Origin: Xiamenia xianingshaonis
GTDB taxonomy: Bacteria > Actinomycetota > Coriobacteriia > Coriobacteriales > Eggerthellaceae
NCBI RefSeq assembly: GCF_017945865.1
Contig: NZ_CP072829.1
Location: 310,001 to 374,000 of the forward strand
Direction of reading: 5' to 3'
DNA length: 64,000 nt
How positions within the stretch are numbered: the stretch's first letter is position 1; every line of letters starts with the position of its first letter. The position numbers and the translations under genes are program-made. A model generated the notes under the pieces. The model saw only the letters and a program-made list of their open reading frames with translations. It was not told where the DNA came from and searched no databases. Shown piece by piece: positions 8,201 to 17,476 of this stretch.

Positions 8201-9037
8201 ATGGCAGAAACAGTTGCCAGCCCGACCCCCGTCATGTTTCCCGGCACCTGCGGCATAGCGGGCGAGGTCGCAACGCCCGTGTTGGCCTTGCGCAACGTCG
8301 AGAAAGTGTTCGGGCGGCGCGGCAGCGTGACCCATGCGCTGAACGGCATCAGCTTCAACGTGGGCAAAGGGGAGTTCATCGGCATCATGGGGCCGTCGGG
8401 CTCGGGGAAATCCACGCTGCTCAACTGCGTGGCGACCATCGACGTGCCCACGAGCGGCCACATTCTGGTGGACGGCCAAGATCTGACGACGCTTTCCAAG
8501 CGGCAGTTGGCGGCGTTTCGCCGCGACCAGATGGGCTTCGTCTTCCAGGACTTCAACCTGCTCGACACGCTGACGGCGTATGAGAACATCGCGCTTGCGC
8601 TGACCATCAAGCACGCCCGTCCGTCCGCCATCCCGTCGCGCGTGAAGAGCATCGCCGGCACCCTGGGCATTGAAGAGGTGCTGGACAAATACCCCTATCA
8701 AATGTCGGGCGGCCAGCAGCAACGCGTCGCGGCGGCCCGCGCCATCGTGTCGGATCCGAAGCTCGTTTTGGCCGACGAGCCCACCGGCGCTTTGGATTCG
8801 CGCTCGGCGGCGGTCATGCTCGACACGCTCGACATGATGAACCGCGTGCTGTCGGCCACCATCATGATGGTCACTCACGACGCTTTTGCCGCCTCGTTCG
8901 CCCAACGCGTGCTGTTCATCAAGGACGGCCGGCTGTTCAACGAGATTCGCCGGGGCGACCTTTCGCGCGAGGACTTCTTCGCCCGCATTCTGGAAGTCGT
9001 CGCGTTCCTGGGAGGTGACGACGCCCATGTTGCTTAA
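8201..9037 (+). CDS. BceA-like ABC transporter ATP-binding protein
   Basis: This 278-residue ATPase of the MacB/LolD/BceA group begins MAETVASPTP after a GAAAGGTGAG site. Walker A is GPSGSGKST, the Q-loop is VFQDFNLLD, the signature is MSGGQQQRVAAARAI, Walker B is LVLADEPTGALDS and the H-loop is MMVTHDAF, so it should be catalytically competent. A non-typical 30-residue N-terminal extension precedes the ABC domain. It overlaps the permease start by 11 bases. With the divergent kinase and regulator it forms the usual four-gene peptide-antibiotic sensing and detoxification module. Confidence 0.94.
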   Translation: MAETVASPTPVMFPGTCGIAGEVATPVLALRNVEKVFGRRGSVTHALNGISFNVGKGEFIGIMGPSGSGKSTLLNCVATIDVPTSGHILVDGQDLTTLSKRQLAAFRRDQMGFVFQDFNLLDTLTAYENIALALTIKHARPSAIPSRVKSIAGTLGIEEVLDKYPYQMSGGQQQRVAAARAIVSDPKLVLADEPTGALDSRSAAVMLDTLDMMNRVLSATIMMVTHDAFAASFAQRVLFIKDGRLFNEIRRGDLSREDFFARILEVVAFLGGDDAHVA

Positions 9038-11216
9038 GTTAGCCTTGCGCAACATCCGTCGGTCGGTGCGCGACTATGCGGTGTACTTCGTCACGCTCGT
9101 GATGGGCGTGGCCGTGTTCTATGCGTTCAACTCCATCGGCTCGCAGTCGGTGCTGTTCGATCTGGAATCGTCTGCCGCGGAAAAGACCTTTGACATGGTC
9201 ACCTATTTCATGGGCCTGTTCTCGGTGGTGGTGGCGTGCGTGCTGGCGTTTCTGGTCATCTACGCGAACCGCTTTCTCATCCGGCGGCGCCGGCACGAGT
9301 TCGGCATGTACTTCATGCTGGGCATGCGCGGGCGAGAAGTGTCGTTCATCGTGATCGTGGAGACGGTCGTGGTGGGGCTGGTGTCGCTGGCCGTGGGCTT
9401 GGCCGTGGGTTTCGCCTTGTCGCAAGGCCTTTCGTTTGCCACGGCGTCGCTGTTCGCCATTCCGATGACCCGCTACCAGTTCGTGTTCTCGTCCGACGCG
9501 CTTGCGGCGACGCTTGCGTGCTTCGTGGTGCTGTTCGTGCTGGTGGGCCTGTTCAACCTGGTCACCGTGGGGCGCACGAAGCTCATCGACCTGTTCACGG
9601 CGCACGTGCGTAACGAGCGCAACGTCGTGCGCAACCCGTGGGTGTGCCTTGTGGGATTCGTGGCGTCCATCGGCATTCTGGCGGTGGCCTACGACAGGTG
9701 CATCAAAAACGGTCTCGTCATGTTTGACGAGCAGTTTCTGCTGGCCACGGTGCTGATGCTTGTGGGCACGCTGTTGCTGTTCTGGTCGCTTGCGGGGTTT
9801 GTCATCGCGGTGCTCACGCGGGCTCGCGGCGTGTATTTGCGCGGGCTGGTGCCGTTCACGGTGCGGCAAATCGCGTCGAAGGTGAACACGGCGTTCCTGT
9901 CGCTGTGGGTCGTGTGCGTCATGCTGTTTTTCGCCATTACGACGTTTTCGTGCGGGATGGGGCTCGTGCAGGCGTTCACGGATGGCGCGGAAGCGGCAAA
10001 CCCCTATGACGCGACGCTGTCTGCCCAGATCATCGGCGAGGTTGAAGGCGACGCTTCGTCCCAGGACGCCCGGGCGCGGTACTTGGAAGAAAACTATCCG
10101 GAGCTGTACGCCGAGGCGACGGCGGCCGATTGGGACCTGGGCGCCTATCTGTCCGAGCACGTGCCAGGCTTCAGCGACGCGGTCAGCCAGTGGGCGCAGG
10201 TCGACACGTATGAGGTGGCGGGCCTTACGTTCGGCGACCTCATCGATGCGGCCGGTTTGGAGGACGCGGCGCTGGGCCGCGAAGACGTGAGAGATTCGAT
10301 GCGCACCCAACAGGTGCAGGTGTCGGGCGTGTCGCAGGTCAACGATGCGCTGGCCCTGCAGGGGCTCGACCTGCTGAACCTCGAAGAGAACCAGATGCTG
10401 CTGGCGAACAATGCCGACATATCGGCGCAAGCCGCCCAAGCGCTGGCAGAAAGCGGCGTTGCGTGCACTGTGGGTGGGCGCGAGCTGACGATGCGCCCCG
10501 AAGTGGCCGACTTCCAGATTCAAGACCACATGATGGAGGCGACCATCATGCTCATAGTGGTGCCCGACGACGTGGTGGAGGCGCTGCGCGACGAGGGGGC
10601 CATTCCGTGGACGAGCGTGCTTGACGTGAGCTACGTCGAAGCGGGCGCGGCGGGAGACGCGGCGCTGTCAGAAGCGCTGGCCAAGGCGTATCCGACAGGA
10701 ACGGAGCTGCCCGGGTCGCTCGGCGAGGGCTATGCGAGCGGCGAGGTGTCGTACGAGCGCACGCTCTGGCCCGTGTCGCAGGTCATCACGCGGCAGGACA
10801 TGATGGACCAGGGTTCGAGCCTGCGCATGCTCATCACGTTTTTGGCCATCTACATCGGGTTCGTGCTGCTCATCACCACCGCGGCGGTGCTGGCCATCCA
10901 GCAGCTGTCCGAAGCGAGCGATTCTGAAGCACGCTACCGCATGCTGTCGCGGTTGGGATGTGACGCGTCCATGCTCAACCGGTCGCTGTTCGTCCAGGTG
11001 CTCGTGTACTTCCTGGCGCCGCTTGTCGTGGCCGCCTGCCACAGCGCATGCGCCATCGTGGCGATGCGGGAGACGCTGTTCAGCGCGTTCGGCATCGATG
11101 CCACGTCGTCCATCGTGGCGGCGGCGCTGTTCACGGCCGCGGTGTACGGGGTGTACTTCCTGGTCACCTACTTTGCCAGCCGGTCGCTCGTGCGCCAGGC
11201 TGTCGCGGTGCGATAG
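9027..11216 (+). CDS. BceB-like FtsX-family ABC transporter permease
   Basis: The 729-residue permease begins MLLKLALRNIRRSVRDYAVY with a GGGAGGTGA site. It has the expected order: one N-terminal transmembrane segment, a first FtsX-like group (about 55-210), further helices, a large extracytoplasmic domain (about residues 325-580) and a C-terminal FtsX group. Ten segments can be counted approximately. The big external domain is the hallmark of BceB-type exporters, which remove cell-wall-targeting peptides from their lipid II-cycle targets and signal to the kinase. The length fits the family, and the start overlaps the ATPase gene. Confidence 0.93.
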   Translation: MLLKLALRNIRRSVRDYAVYFVTLVMGVAVFYAFNSIGSQSVLFDLESSAAEKTFDMVTYFMGLFSVVVACVLAFLVIYANRFLIRRRRHEFGMYFMLGMRGREVSFIVIVETVVVGLVSLAVGLAVGFALSQGLSFATASLFAIPMTRYQFVFSSDALAATLACFVVLFVLVGLFNLVTVGRTKLIDLFTAHVRNERNVVRNPWVCLVGFVASIGILAVAYDRCIKNGLVMFDEQFLLATVLMLVGTLLLFWSLAGFVIAVLTRARGVYLRGLVPFTVRQIASKVNTAFLSLWVVCVMLFFAITTFSCGMGLVQAFTDGAEAANPYDATLSAQIIGEVEGDASSQDARARYLEENYPELYAEATAADWDLGAYLSEHVPGFSDAVSQWAQVDTYEVAGLTFGDLIDAAGLEDAALGREDVRDSMRTQQVQVSGVSQVNDALALQGLDLLNLEENQMLLANNADISAQAAQALAESGVACTVGGRELTMRPEVADFQIQDHMMEATIMLIVVPDDVVEALRDEGAIPWTSVLDVSYVEAGAAGDAALSEALAKAYPTGTELPGSLGEGYASGEVSYERTLWPVSQVITRQDMMDQGSSLRMLITFLAIYIGFVLLITTAAVLAIQQLSEASDSEARYRMLSRLGCDASMLNRSLFVQVLVYFLAPLVVAACHSACAIVAMRETLFSAFGIDATSSIVAAALFTAAVYGVYFLVTYFASRSLVRQAVAVR

Positions 11217-11227
11217 GCGGGGCGGAG

Positions 11228-11265
11228 CAAGGCGACGGGGAGTTTTGCCCCCGTCGCTCCCGCCC
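11228..11265 (+). other. Hairpin after the ABC exporter operon
   Basis: GCGACGGGG and CCCCGTCGC (about 11231-11263) pair around a short loop 15 bases after the permease stop. There is no T tract, so it may be a weak terminator or an mRNA-stabilising hairpin. The rest of the gap to 11453 shows no gene. Confidence 0.4.
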
Positions 11266-11453
11266 AGCCCCTCGATTGCGGTCGAGCGGCTTTGAAGCAT
11301 GCCATGTCGCGGGGTCTTGCCAGCAGGCGGACCCGGCGACACGGCATTTCGTTTTTCGCTCGGCCGCGCTTTCCGGCGCGGAAAATTGGTGCAGGCGGCG
11401 GAGGGGTCTTTCGCGTTTGGCATAATGGGTGCGACGCGAAACGGAGGTGAGCG

Positions 11454-12866
11454 ATGGCAGGAAAGCACGCGTCTGCGGGCGGGAGGCGCACGGTCGCGCC
11501 GGGCGGGCCGCGCCATGGCAGGGCCCCATCCTCGCCTTCTCGCAAATCGCTTTCTGGGACGGCGGTCGGGTGGTTCGTCGCGGCGGCCCTTCTGAGCCCT
11601 TCGGCGGTGACCACGGCGCTTATAGCCATTGACCTGGCGTTGTTTCCGCAGCATTCGCTGGTGGCATCTGAAGCTGTCGTTTCTGCCGACGCTGCCGACG
11701 CCGTCGCTGCCCAGCCCGTCGAGCGCCCGGCGTCGTCGCAGACTGCTGCGCACGTCTCGCAGCCCGAGGACGCGGCAGGCGAAGCCGATGCGGGCAAGCG
11801 CCCCGATGAAGTCGCGGCGCCGGATGCGCAAGCCTTGGAAGCCGCCCTCGAGCCAGCGAGCGCCCCGGGCTGCGTGGGCGCGTCGTCTGCCCTCGCAGCC
11901 GACATCCGCGACGTCCCTCGAACGACGTTTTCCCTGGCAGAATCGTTGAAGGTGGCGCGGGCCGCCTTGGCGGGCCTTGCGGACGTCGCCGATTCGTTCG
12001 TCTTCGACGGCGTGACGGCAACGGCGTTTCCCTTCGAAGGCGAAGACGCCAAAGCGGTCCAAGCGGCGCTCGACGCGTTCTCTGAAGCTGGCTATGACGT
12101 GGGCTTTCTCGTGTACGACCTGGCCAGCGCGGCGGGTGTTGGCTACAACATCGACGAGGCCTTCTTTTCGGCCAGCACCGTCAAAGCGCCTTTCGCCGCC
12201 TACGTGCTCGACCGCGAGATAGCGGCAGGAAACGCCTCGTGGGACGAGGAATTGCATGAAGACGTCGTCGTCGAAGGCACCGGCGTCATGGCCGACGACG
12301 ACCGAGACGACTATTCGCTTGGCGAGGTGCTGGAAAACACGATCGTCCATTCCGACAACACCGGATATGCGCTGCTGCTCGACCGCTTTGGCGCAGATGG
12401 GTTTGCCGCCTGGGCTGCCGACGCGGCGGTCGAGGTGGATCCGGGCGAATTTGCCGAGGTCAGAGGCTATCCGTTTGTGTCCGCTCGCACGATGGCGCTT
12501 TTGTGGGCCGCTTCGGCGGCGCCCGTTTTGCAAGGGACGCCGGATCCGTGGCGGCTTGCTTCGGGGTGGGGCGCCTATGCCGAAGCGGCGTCTTCGCCGC
12601 TGGCAGGTTGGCTCGCTTCGACCGACGAGTCGTTCATTGCCGAAGCGCTTGGCGACGGCGCGCTCGTGCTTTCGAAGCCGGGCTATGAAATATCGAGCGA
12701 CGTGGCCAATGCGTGTTTGAGCGAATGCGGCCTGGTCATTGACGAGAGCGGCCCGTATCTCATCGCGGTCATGACGAATGCCGATTTCGACGACGCGTCT
12801 TTTCGCGACAACGAGCCGCTCATGGTCGATCTGGTGCGGGCCTTGGCGGCCTCTCGCCCGAGTTGA
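11454..12866 (+). CDS. Membrane-anchored serine hydrolase, class A beta-lactamase-like
   Basis: The 470-residue protein has a basic N-terminus, one hydrophobic segment near residues 37-60 that should anchor it in the membrane, and an Ala/Pro/Asp-rich linker of about 110 residues. A C-terminal domain like class A beta-lactamases or D-Ala-D-Ala peptidases follows. The SxxK nucleophile motif is Ser241-Thr-Val-Lys244 and the SDN motif is 300-302. The third motif appears as KPG rather than KTG, so beta-lactam hydrolysis is uncertain. The ATG has a perfect GGAGGTGA site. It follows the exporter, but a 237-base gap suggests its own promoter. Confidence 0.85.
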   Translation: MAGKHASAGGRRTVAPGGPRHGRAPSSPSRKSLSGTAVGWFVAAALLSPSAVTTALIAIDLALFPQHSLVASEAVVSADAADAVAAQPVERPASSQTAAHVSQPEDAAGEADAGKRPDEVAAPDAQALEAALEPASAPGCVGASSALAADIRDVPRTTFSLAESLKVARAALAGLADVADSFVFDGVTATAFPFEGEDAKAVQAALDAFSEAGYDVGFLVYDLASAAGVGYNIDEAFFSASTVKAPFAAYVLDREIAAGNASWDEELHEDVVVEGTGVMADDDRDDYSLGEVLENTIVHSDNTGYALLLDRFGADGFAAWAADAAVEVDPGEFAEVRGYPFVSARTMALLWAASAAPVLQGTPDPWRLASGWGAYAEAASSPLAGWLASTDESFIAEALGDGALVLSKPGYEISSDVANACLSECGLVIDESGPYLIAVMTNADFDDASFRDNEPLMVDLVRALAASRPS

Positions 12867-12893
12867 CGTGCGTAGACGAGGCCTGAGGCCTCC

Positions 12894-12925
12894 AGGCGCC
12901 GCCCTGCAAGCGCAGGGCCGGCGGA
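12894..12925. other. Hairpin between convergent genes
   Basis: GCCGCCCTGC and GCAGGGCcGGC pair around AAGC between the convergent beta-lactamase-like and thioesterase genes. It lacks a clear T tract on either side, so terminator function is only possible. Confidence 0.35.
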
Positions 12926-12941
12926 AGTGGCCAGCGCTTTC

Positions 12942-13361
12942 CTAGTGCTTGCGGAAGCCCTTGAAGTGCACGCGGGCCACGGGATTGTTCGCGTCGTCGT
13001 TGACGACCACGGTGGCAAAGCAGATGGAGCGGCCGTCTTTGTCCAGGTCGCACGTGGCGATCAGCCGATTGGTTCGCGGCACGCCCACGTGGTCGATGGT
13101 GCTTGAAATGGACACGGTGGGCGCCTGTCCGATGTTGGACGCAATGGCGAACGAAAAATCCGCCAGCACGAACGGCACGCCGCCCATGAGCGATCCCATG
13201 GCGTTCAGATGGTGCGGCTCGATGTCCATCGACACGCGCGAATGCCCGTGGGACGCCTCTTCGATGCGGGGCCGCAGCGTTTCGTTCGCATAGCGGTCGT
13301 TTCGAAACAAGTCGTTGACCTGGTCAAGCGTTGCGTCGTCGGGCAAAGGGCAGGTTGCCAT
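12942..13361 (-). CDS. PaaI-family hotdog-fold thioesterase
   Basis: This 139-residue single-domain protein begins MATCPLPDDATLDQVNDLF. The hotdog signature is seen as HLNAMGSLMGGVPFVLADFSFAIA, where Asn, Gly and the acidic residue match the PaaI/YbgC-type thioester hydrolase active site. The C-terminus has ATCDLDKDGRSICFATVVV, the usual strand pair. Such enzymes hydrolyse acyl- or aryl-CoA thioesters; the substrate cannot be deduced here. The start has GAGAGGAA upstream. It is convergent with the preceding gene and divergent from pheST, so it is probably monocistronic. Confidence 0.88.
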   Translation of the reverse strand: MATCPLPDDATLDQVNDLFRNDRYANETLRPRIEEASHGHSRVSMDIEPHHLNAMGSLMGGVPFVLADFSFAIASNIGQAPTVSISSTIDHVGVPRTNRLIATCDLDKDGRSICFATVVVNDDANNPVARVHFKGFRKH

Positions 13362-13494
13362 GGCGGATTCCTCTCTGATCGTTGGGTGTGCGGCTCATAA
13401 TTCTAGCACGTTGCGTTTTGCTCTGCCGACCCGTCTTGCGCACTCCAACTGTGCTGCTTCTTCGAACTTTCGCCGCGTTTTTCAGCCCGTGCGC

Positions 13495-13500
13495 TATACT
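13495..13500 (+). promoter_or_regulatory. -10 element before the pheST leader
   Basis: TATACT lies just upstream of the T-box Stem I region. No good -35 is seen at the normal distance, so the start of the leader transcript is approximate. Confidence 0.45.
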
Positions 13501-13509
13501 TCTCGGTTA

Positions 13510-13817
13510 CATGCGAAGACGAAGCCGGCGCAGCTGCCGCAGCGGTTTTCCAGAGACGGGCCCCTTGGCTGGAAGGGCCCGAAACCCGCAGCCGTGCCTT
13601 TCCCTTCCGAGCAGCGCTTTTGAACGCGGATGCCCAGGGCTTGCCGCCTTGGACAAGACGACCGGTAGGAAGCGACGGTGCGCCTCCGTGACCAGGCATA
13701 ACAAGTGGGCTTGTCCGCAGGGGCAGGCCAACCAAGGTGGTACCGCGAGAGCCTTCTCCCGTCCTTGGAAAGCGATGGAGCCATCGTTTCCGCAGGCGGA
13801 AGAGGGCTCTTTTTGAT
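13510..13817 (+). promoter_or_regulatory. T-box riboswitch leader of pheST
   Basis: The T-box sequence AAGGTGGTACCGCGAGAG (about 13734-13751) is followed by a terminator hairpin and then pheS. Upstream is a Stem I region with an AGAGA-type element near 13552-13556. TTC triplets at 13600-13602 and 13605-13607 are candidate phenylalanine specifier codons, judged by eye. Such leaders allow read-through when tRNA-Phe is uncharged. Class assignment is strong; specificity follows from the downstream genes. Confidence 0.9.
13746..13817 (+). terminator. Terminator of the pheST T-box
   Basis: AGAGCCTTCT and AGAGGGCTCT pair with one mismatch, and a TTTTT tract follows at about 13810-13815. It overlaps the T-box sequence, as expected for alternative antiterminator pairing. 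Confidence 0.82.
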
Positions 13818-13844
13818 AGCCAGCGAAAGAAAGGATGCAAGCGC

Positions 13845-14906
13845 ATGGCCATAGCAGAAGAAGTAGGGGCGCTGGGCGAGGCGACGTTGGCCGACATTCA
13901 GGCCGCCTCCACCACGGCTGAGCTTGAAGAGGTGCGCGTCGCCGTGTTGGGCAAGGCCGGCTCGCTGACCGCGTATCTGCGCGCGATGGGTCAGGTGCCC
14001 AAAGAAGAGCGTGCCCAGGTGGGCAAAACGGTGAACGAGGTGCGCAACGCCGTGGAATCGGCGCTGGCCGCCCGCAAGGACGCTTTGGCTGCGGCCGAGC
14101 TTTCTGCCGCCATCGACGCGGCCGCCGTCGACGTGACGCTGCCGGGCCGCGCCCAGCAGATGGGCACGCGCCATCTCATCAACAAGCTCACCGATGAAAT
14201 CGCCGAAATCTTTTTGGGCCTGGGGTATTCGGTCAAAACCGGCCCTGAAGTGGAAACCGACTACTACAACTTCGAGGCTCTGAACGCGCCTGCCGACCAT
14301 CCCAGCCGCTCCATGCAGGACACGTTTTACGTGGTCGACCGCTCTGGCAAGGAAAGCGCGGTGCGCGGCGAGTCCGACGTGCTTCTGCGCACGCAGACCT
14401 CCGGCGTGCAGGTGCACGTGATGGAAGACGAGCCCTTACCTATATATATGATAGCGCCGGGCAAGGTGTATCGCCGCGACGTGGCCGATCCGAGCCATCT
14501 GCCCCAGTTCACGCAAATCGAGGGCTTGGTGGTCGACGAGGGCATCACGTTCGGCGACCTGAAAGGCACGCTCGACTTCTTCTGTAAGCAGGTCTTCGGG
14601 CCTGATCGCGTCACGCGCTTTCGCGCCCATTATTTCCCCTTCACCGAGCCGTCTGCCGAAGTGGACGTGAGCTGCGGCATCTGCCACGGCGAAGGCTGCC
14701 GCATGTGCAAGGGCACGGGCTGGCTGGAATTGCTCGGCTGCGGCATGGTGGACCCCAACGTGCTGTCCATGAGCGGCATCGATCCGGAAAAATATTCCGG
14801 CTTCGCGTTCGGCATGGGCGTCGAGCGTGCGGCGTGCCTGAAGTACAACGTGCCCGACCTGCGCATGCTTTTGGCGGGCGACATGCGCTTCTTGCGCCAG
14901 TTCTAA
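13845..14906 (+). CDS. pheS: Phenylalanine-tRNA ligase alpha subunit
   Basis: PheS carries the catalytic class II synthetase core of the alpha2-beta2 enzyme that charges tRNA-Phe. The 353-residue protein begins MAIAEEVGALGEATLADIQA with an N-terminal coiled-coil tRNA-binding region, then motif 1 around HPSRSMQDTFYV, motif 2 around VYRRDVADPSHLPQFTQIEGL and motif 3 at FGMGVERAACLKYNVPDLR. A Cys-rich insertion (CGICHGEGCRMCKGTGW) is of the type found in many PheS proteins. The start is set by GAAAGGA about ten bases upstream. The gene lies between the T-box and pheT. Confidence 0.97.
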   Translation: MAIAEEVGALGEATLADIQAASTTAELEEVRVAVLGKAGSLTAYLRAMGQVPKEERAQVGKTVNEVRNAVESALAARKDALAAAELSAAIDAAAVDVTLPGRAQQMGTRHLINKLTDEIAEIFLGLGYSVKTGPEVETDYYNFEALNAPADHPSRSMQDTFYVVDRSGKESAVRGESDVLLRTQTSGVQVHVMEDEPLPIYMIAPGKVYRRDVADPSHLPQFTQIEGLVVDEGITFGDLKGTLDFFCKQVFGPDRVTRFRAHYFPFTEPSAEVDVSCGICHGEGCRMCKGTGWLELLGCGMVDPNVLSMSGIDPEKYSGFAFGMGVERAACLKYNVPDLRMLLAGDMRFLRQF

Positions 14907-14941
14907 GTTTCGCGGCCGGTGTTTTGAGAAAGTGATTGCAT

Positions 14942-17413
14942 ATGAAAGTGTCTTTGAAATGGCTGAATGAATACGTTGCCGTGCCGCAGGACGTCAAGGC
15001 GTTTTGTGACCAGCTCGACCTGACGGGGACGGGCGTTGAAGGCGTCGAGAGCACGGGGGACGCGTTCGCGCACGTCGTGACGGGGAAGATTCTCACGAAG
15101 GAGGCGCATCCCGATTCGGACCATTTGTGGGTTACGACGGTTGACGTGGGGACATGCAACGTGAACGCCGAAGGGGCGCCCGAGTCGCTGCAGATCGTGT
15201 GCGGCGCCCAGAACTTCCAGGCCGGCGACGTGACGGCGGTCGCCATGGTGGGCGCCGAGCTGCCGGGCGGCTTTGTCATCAAGAAGTCGAAGCTGCGCGG
15301 CGTGACCAGCTGCGGCATGAACTGCTCGTCGCGGGAGCTGGGGCTCGACAACGACCATTCGGGCATCATGATCCTGCCCGCCGACACGCCGGTGGGCATG
15401 CCGATCGCCGAATACCTGGGGAAGTCCGACACGGTGCTCGACCTCGAGATCACGCCGAACCGCCCCGACTGCCTGTCGATGGCGGGCATGGCGCGCGAGG
15501 TGGGCGCCATGTATCAAGTGCCGGTGGAAGATCCGCTGGCCGCCATGATGGACGCGCTTGACGGCACGGTCGCGGGAGACCCGGTGGAGGATTCGGTATC
15601 GGTGCAGATCACGGACGCGTCGCGCTGCTCTCGCTATTCAGCCCGCGTCATCGACAATGTGAAAATCGGTCCGTCGCCCGACTGGCTGGCAGAACGCGTC
15701 AGCGCAGCCGGCGCCCGTTCCATCAACAACGTCGTCGACGTGACGAACTACATCATGTTCTTGTTCGGCCAGCCCCTGCACGCGTTCGACTACGACAAGC
15801 TGGTCGATGGCGATGGAAAGGTGCAGATCATCGTGCGGCCCGCTGCCGACGGCGAGGAATTCTCAACGCTCGACGGCGAGGAGCGCGTGCTCACCAGCGA
15901 CATGACGGTCATCGCCACGCCGCGCGAAGCCGTCGCGCTCGCCGGCGTCATGGGCGGGCTTGACACCGAAGTGGAAGACGACACCACCACGGTGCTGCTT
16001 GAAGCGGCGGCGTTCGACCGCGCCCACACGTCGCGCACGAGCCGCAACCTGGGCCTTATCAGCGAAAGTTCCATGCGCTACGAGCGCGGCGTGGACGACA
16101 ATCCGGTTGCGGACATCTCGGCGGCTGCGGCGGCGCTGCTTGCGCAGGTGTCGGGCGGCACGGTGCGCCCCGGCATCGTCGATGTGACGGAAAGTCTGAT
16201 ACAGCCCTATGAGCTGGCATTTCGCATGCCGCGCTTCTGCGGCATGATGGGTGCCGACATTCCGCGCGACTTCATCGTCGACATTTTGGAGCGCTTGGGC
16301 TGTGCTGTGCGCGACGATGGCGGCGACGTTCTTGCGGTGACGACGCCCACGTTCCGCCCCGATTTGGAGCGCGAGATCGACCTCTACGAAGAGGTGCTGC
16401 GCCTGTGGGGCATGGACCGCATTCCGGCCACGCTGCCGGCGGGCCGCGGCCGCATCGGCGTGCGCACCGCTGCTGAGCATGTGGCCGACGTCATCAACGA
16501 CACGCTGCGGGCCAGCGGCTTGAACGAGACGGTCACTTATTCCTTCGTGAGCGACGAAGATCTGGAGCTTTTGCGCATGGACGTGTCTGACCTGGGCGAA
16601 GCGGTCCGTCTCATCAACCCGCTCAATGCCGACCAGTCCGTTATGCGCCGCTCCATCGTGCCGGGGCTTCTGCGCAGCGTCGCCTACAACCAGCGTCGCG
16701 GCGTGAAAAACGTTCAGCTGTTCGAGTCGGGCATCGTGTTCTTCGCGCACGAAGGCAAGAAAAGCCCGAAGGAGCGCAAGCGCGTCGCCGGCGTGCTTGC
16801 CGGGGCCATGGGCGACGGCGGCTGGAACGTTTCGCCGGCGCCGTTTGACTTCTTCGACGGCAAGGGCGTCGTCGAATCGCTCGCGCGCGAACTGGCGCTG
16901 CCCAAGCTGCGCTTCAAGGCTCTTTCCGCCGACGAGGCGCCGCATTTGCAGCCGGGCCGGGCAGCGGCCGTGCTGTCGGGCGGCACCGAGCTTGGCTGGG
17001 TCGGCGAGCTGCATCCGCTGGCCGTGTCCGCGTTCGATGCCGACGGGCCGGTCGTGGCGTTCGAACTCGACGTCAACGCGCTTGAAAAGGCGGCCCGCCC
17101 GGCGCGCGACTATGTGGACGTGCCCACGTTCCCGGCCGTCTCGATGGACGTGGCCTTCGTGGTCGACGAGGCGGTGACCAGCGAAAAGCTTATGCAATGC
17201 ATGACAAGCGCGGGCGGCAAGCTGTTGGAAGACGTGCGTTTGTTCGACGTGTACCGCGACGAAGAGCGCGTCGGCGCAGGCAAGAAATCCATGGCCTATG
17301 GGCTGACTTATCGTGCGGCCGACCGCACGCTCACCAGCGCTGAAGTGGACAAGGCGCACCTCAAGCTCGTGAAAAAGGTGTGCGGTGTCACGAAGGCCGA
17401 AGTGCGCGGCTAG
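14942..17413 (+). CDS. pheT: Phenylalanine-tRNA ligase beta subunit
   Basis: The 823-residue beta subunit begins MKVSLKWLNEYV. Domains in order are the EMAP/OB-fold tRNA-binding region (about 40-160), B3/4 editing domain (about 220-390), B5 domain (about 410-475), the catalytic-like core and a C-terminal ferredoxin-like anticodon-binding domain (about 730-823, ending VCGVTKAEVRG). It completes the PheRS tetramer and provides Tyr-tRNA-Phe proofreading. It starts 35 bases after pheS. A TTG six bases upstream is a less likely start. Confidence 0.96.
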   Translation: MKVSLKWLNEYVAVPQDVKAFCDQLDLTGTGVEGVESTGDAFAHVVTGKILTKEAHPDSDHLWVTTVDVGTCNVNAEGAPESLQIVCGAQNFQAGDVTAVAMVGAELPGGFVIKKSKLRGVTSCGMNCSSRELGLDNDHSGIMILPADTPVGMPIAEYLGKSDTVLDLEITPNRPDCLSMAGMAREVGAMYQVPVEDPLAAMMDALDGTVAGDPVEDSVSVQITDASRCSRYSARVIDNVKIGPSPDWLAERVSAAGARSINNVVDVTNYIMFLFGQPLHAFDYDKLVDGDGKVQIIVRPAADGEEFSTLDGEERVLTSDMTVIATPREAVALAGVMGGLDTEVEDDTTTVLLEAAAFDRAHTSRTSRNLGLISESSMRYERGVDDNPVADISAAAAALLAQVSGGTVRPGIVDVTESLIQPYELAFRMPRFCGMMGADIPRDFIVDILERLGCAVRDDGGDVLAVTTPTFRPDLEREIDLYEEVLRLWGMDRIPATLPAGRGRIGVRTAAEHVADVINDTLRASGLNETVTYSFVSDEDLELLRMDVSDLGEAVRLINPLNADQSVMRRSIVPGLLRSVAYNQRRGVKNVQLFESGIVFFAHEGKKSPKERKRVAGVLAGAMGDGGWNVSPAPFDFFDGKGVVESLARELALPKLRFKALSADEAPHLQPGRAAAVLSGGTELGWVGELHPLAVSAFDADGPVVAFELDVNALEKAARPARDYVDVPTFPAVSMDVAFVVDEAVTSEKLMQCMTSAGGKLLEDVRLFDVYRDEERVGAGKKSMAYGLTYRAADRTLTSAEVDKAHLKLVKKVCGVTKAEVRG

Positions 17414-17476
17414 GCTGGACTGGCGATGAAGCGCTTGCAAGGAAACAAACGCCTGAAGAGGGGGTTGTTCTCGAAC

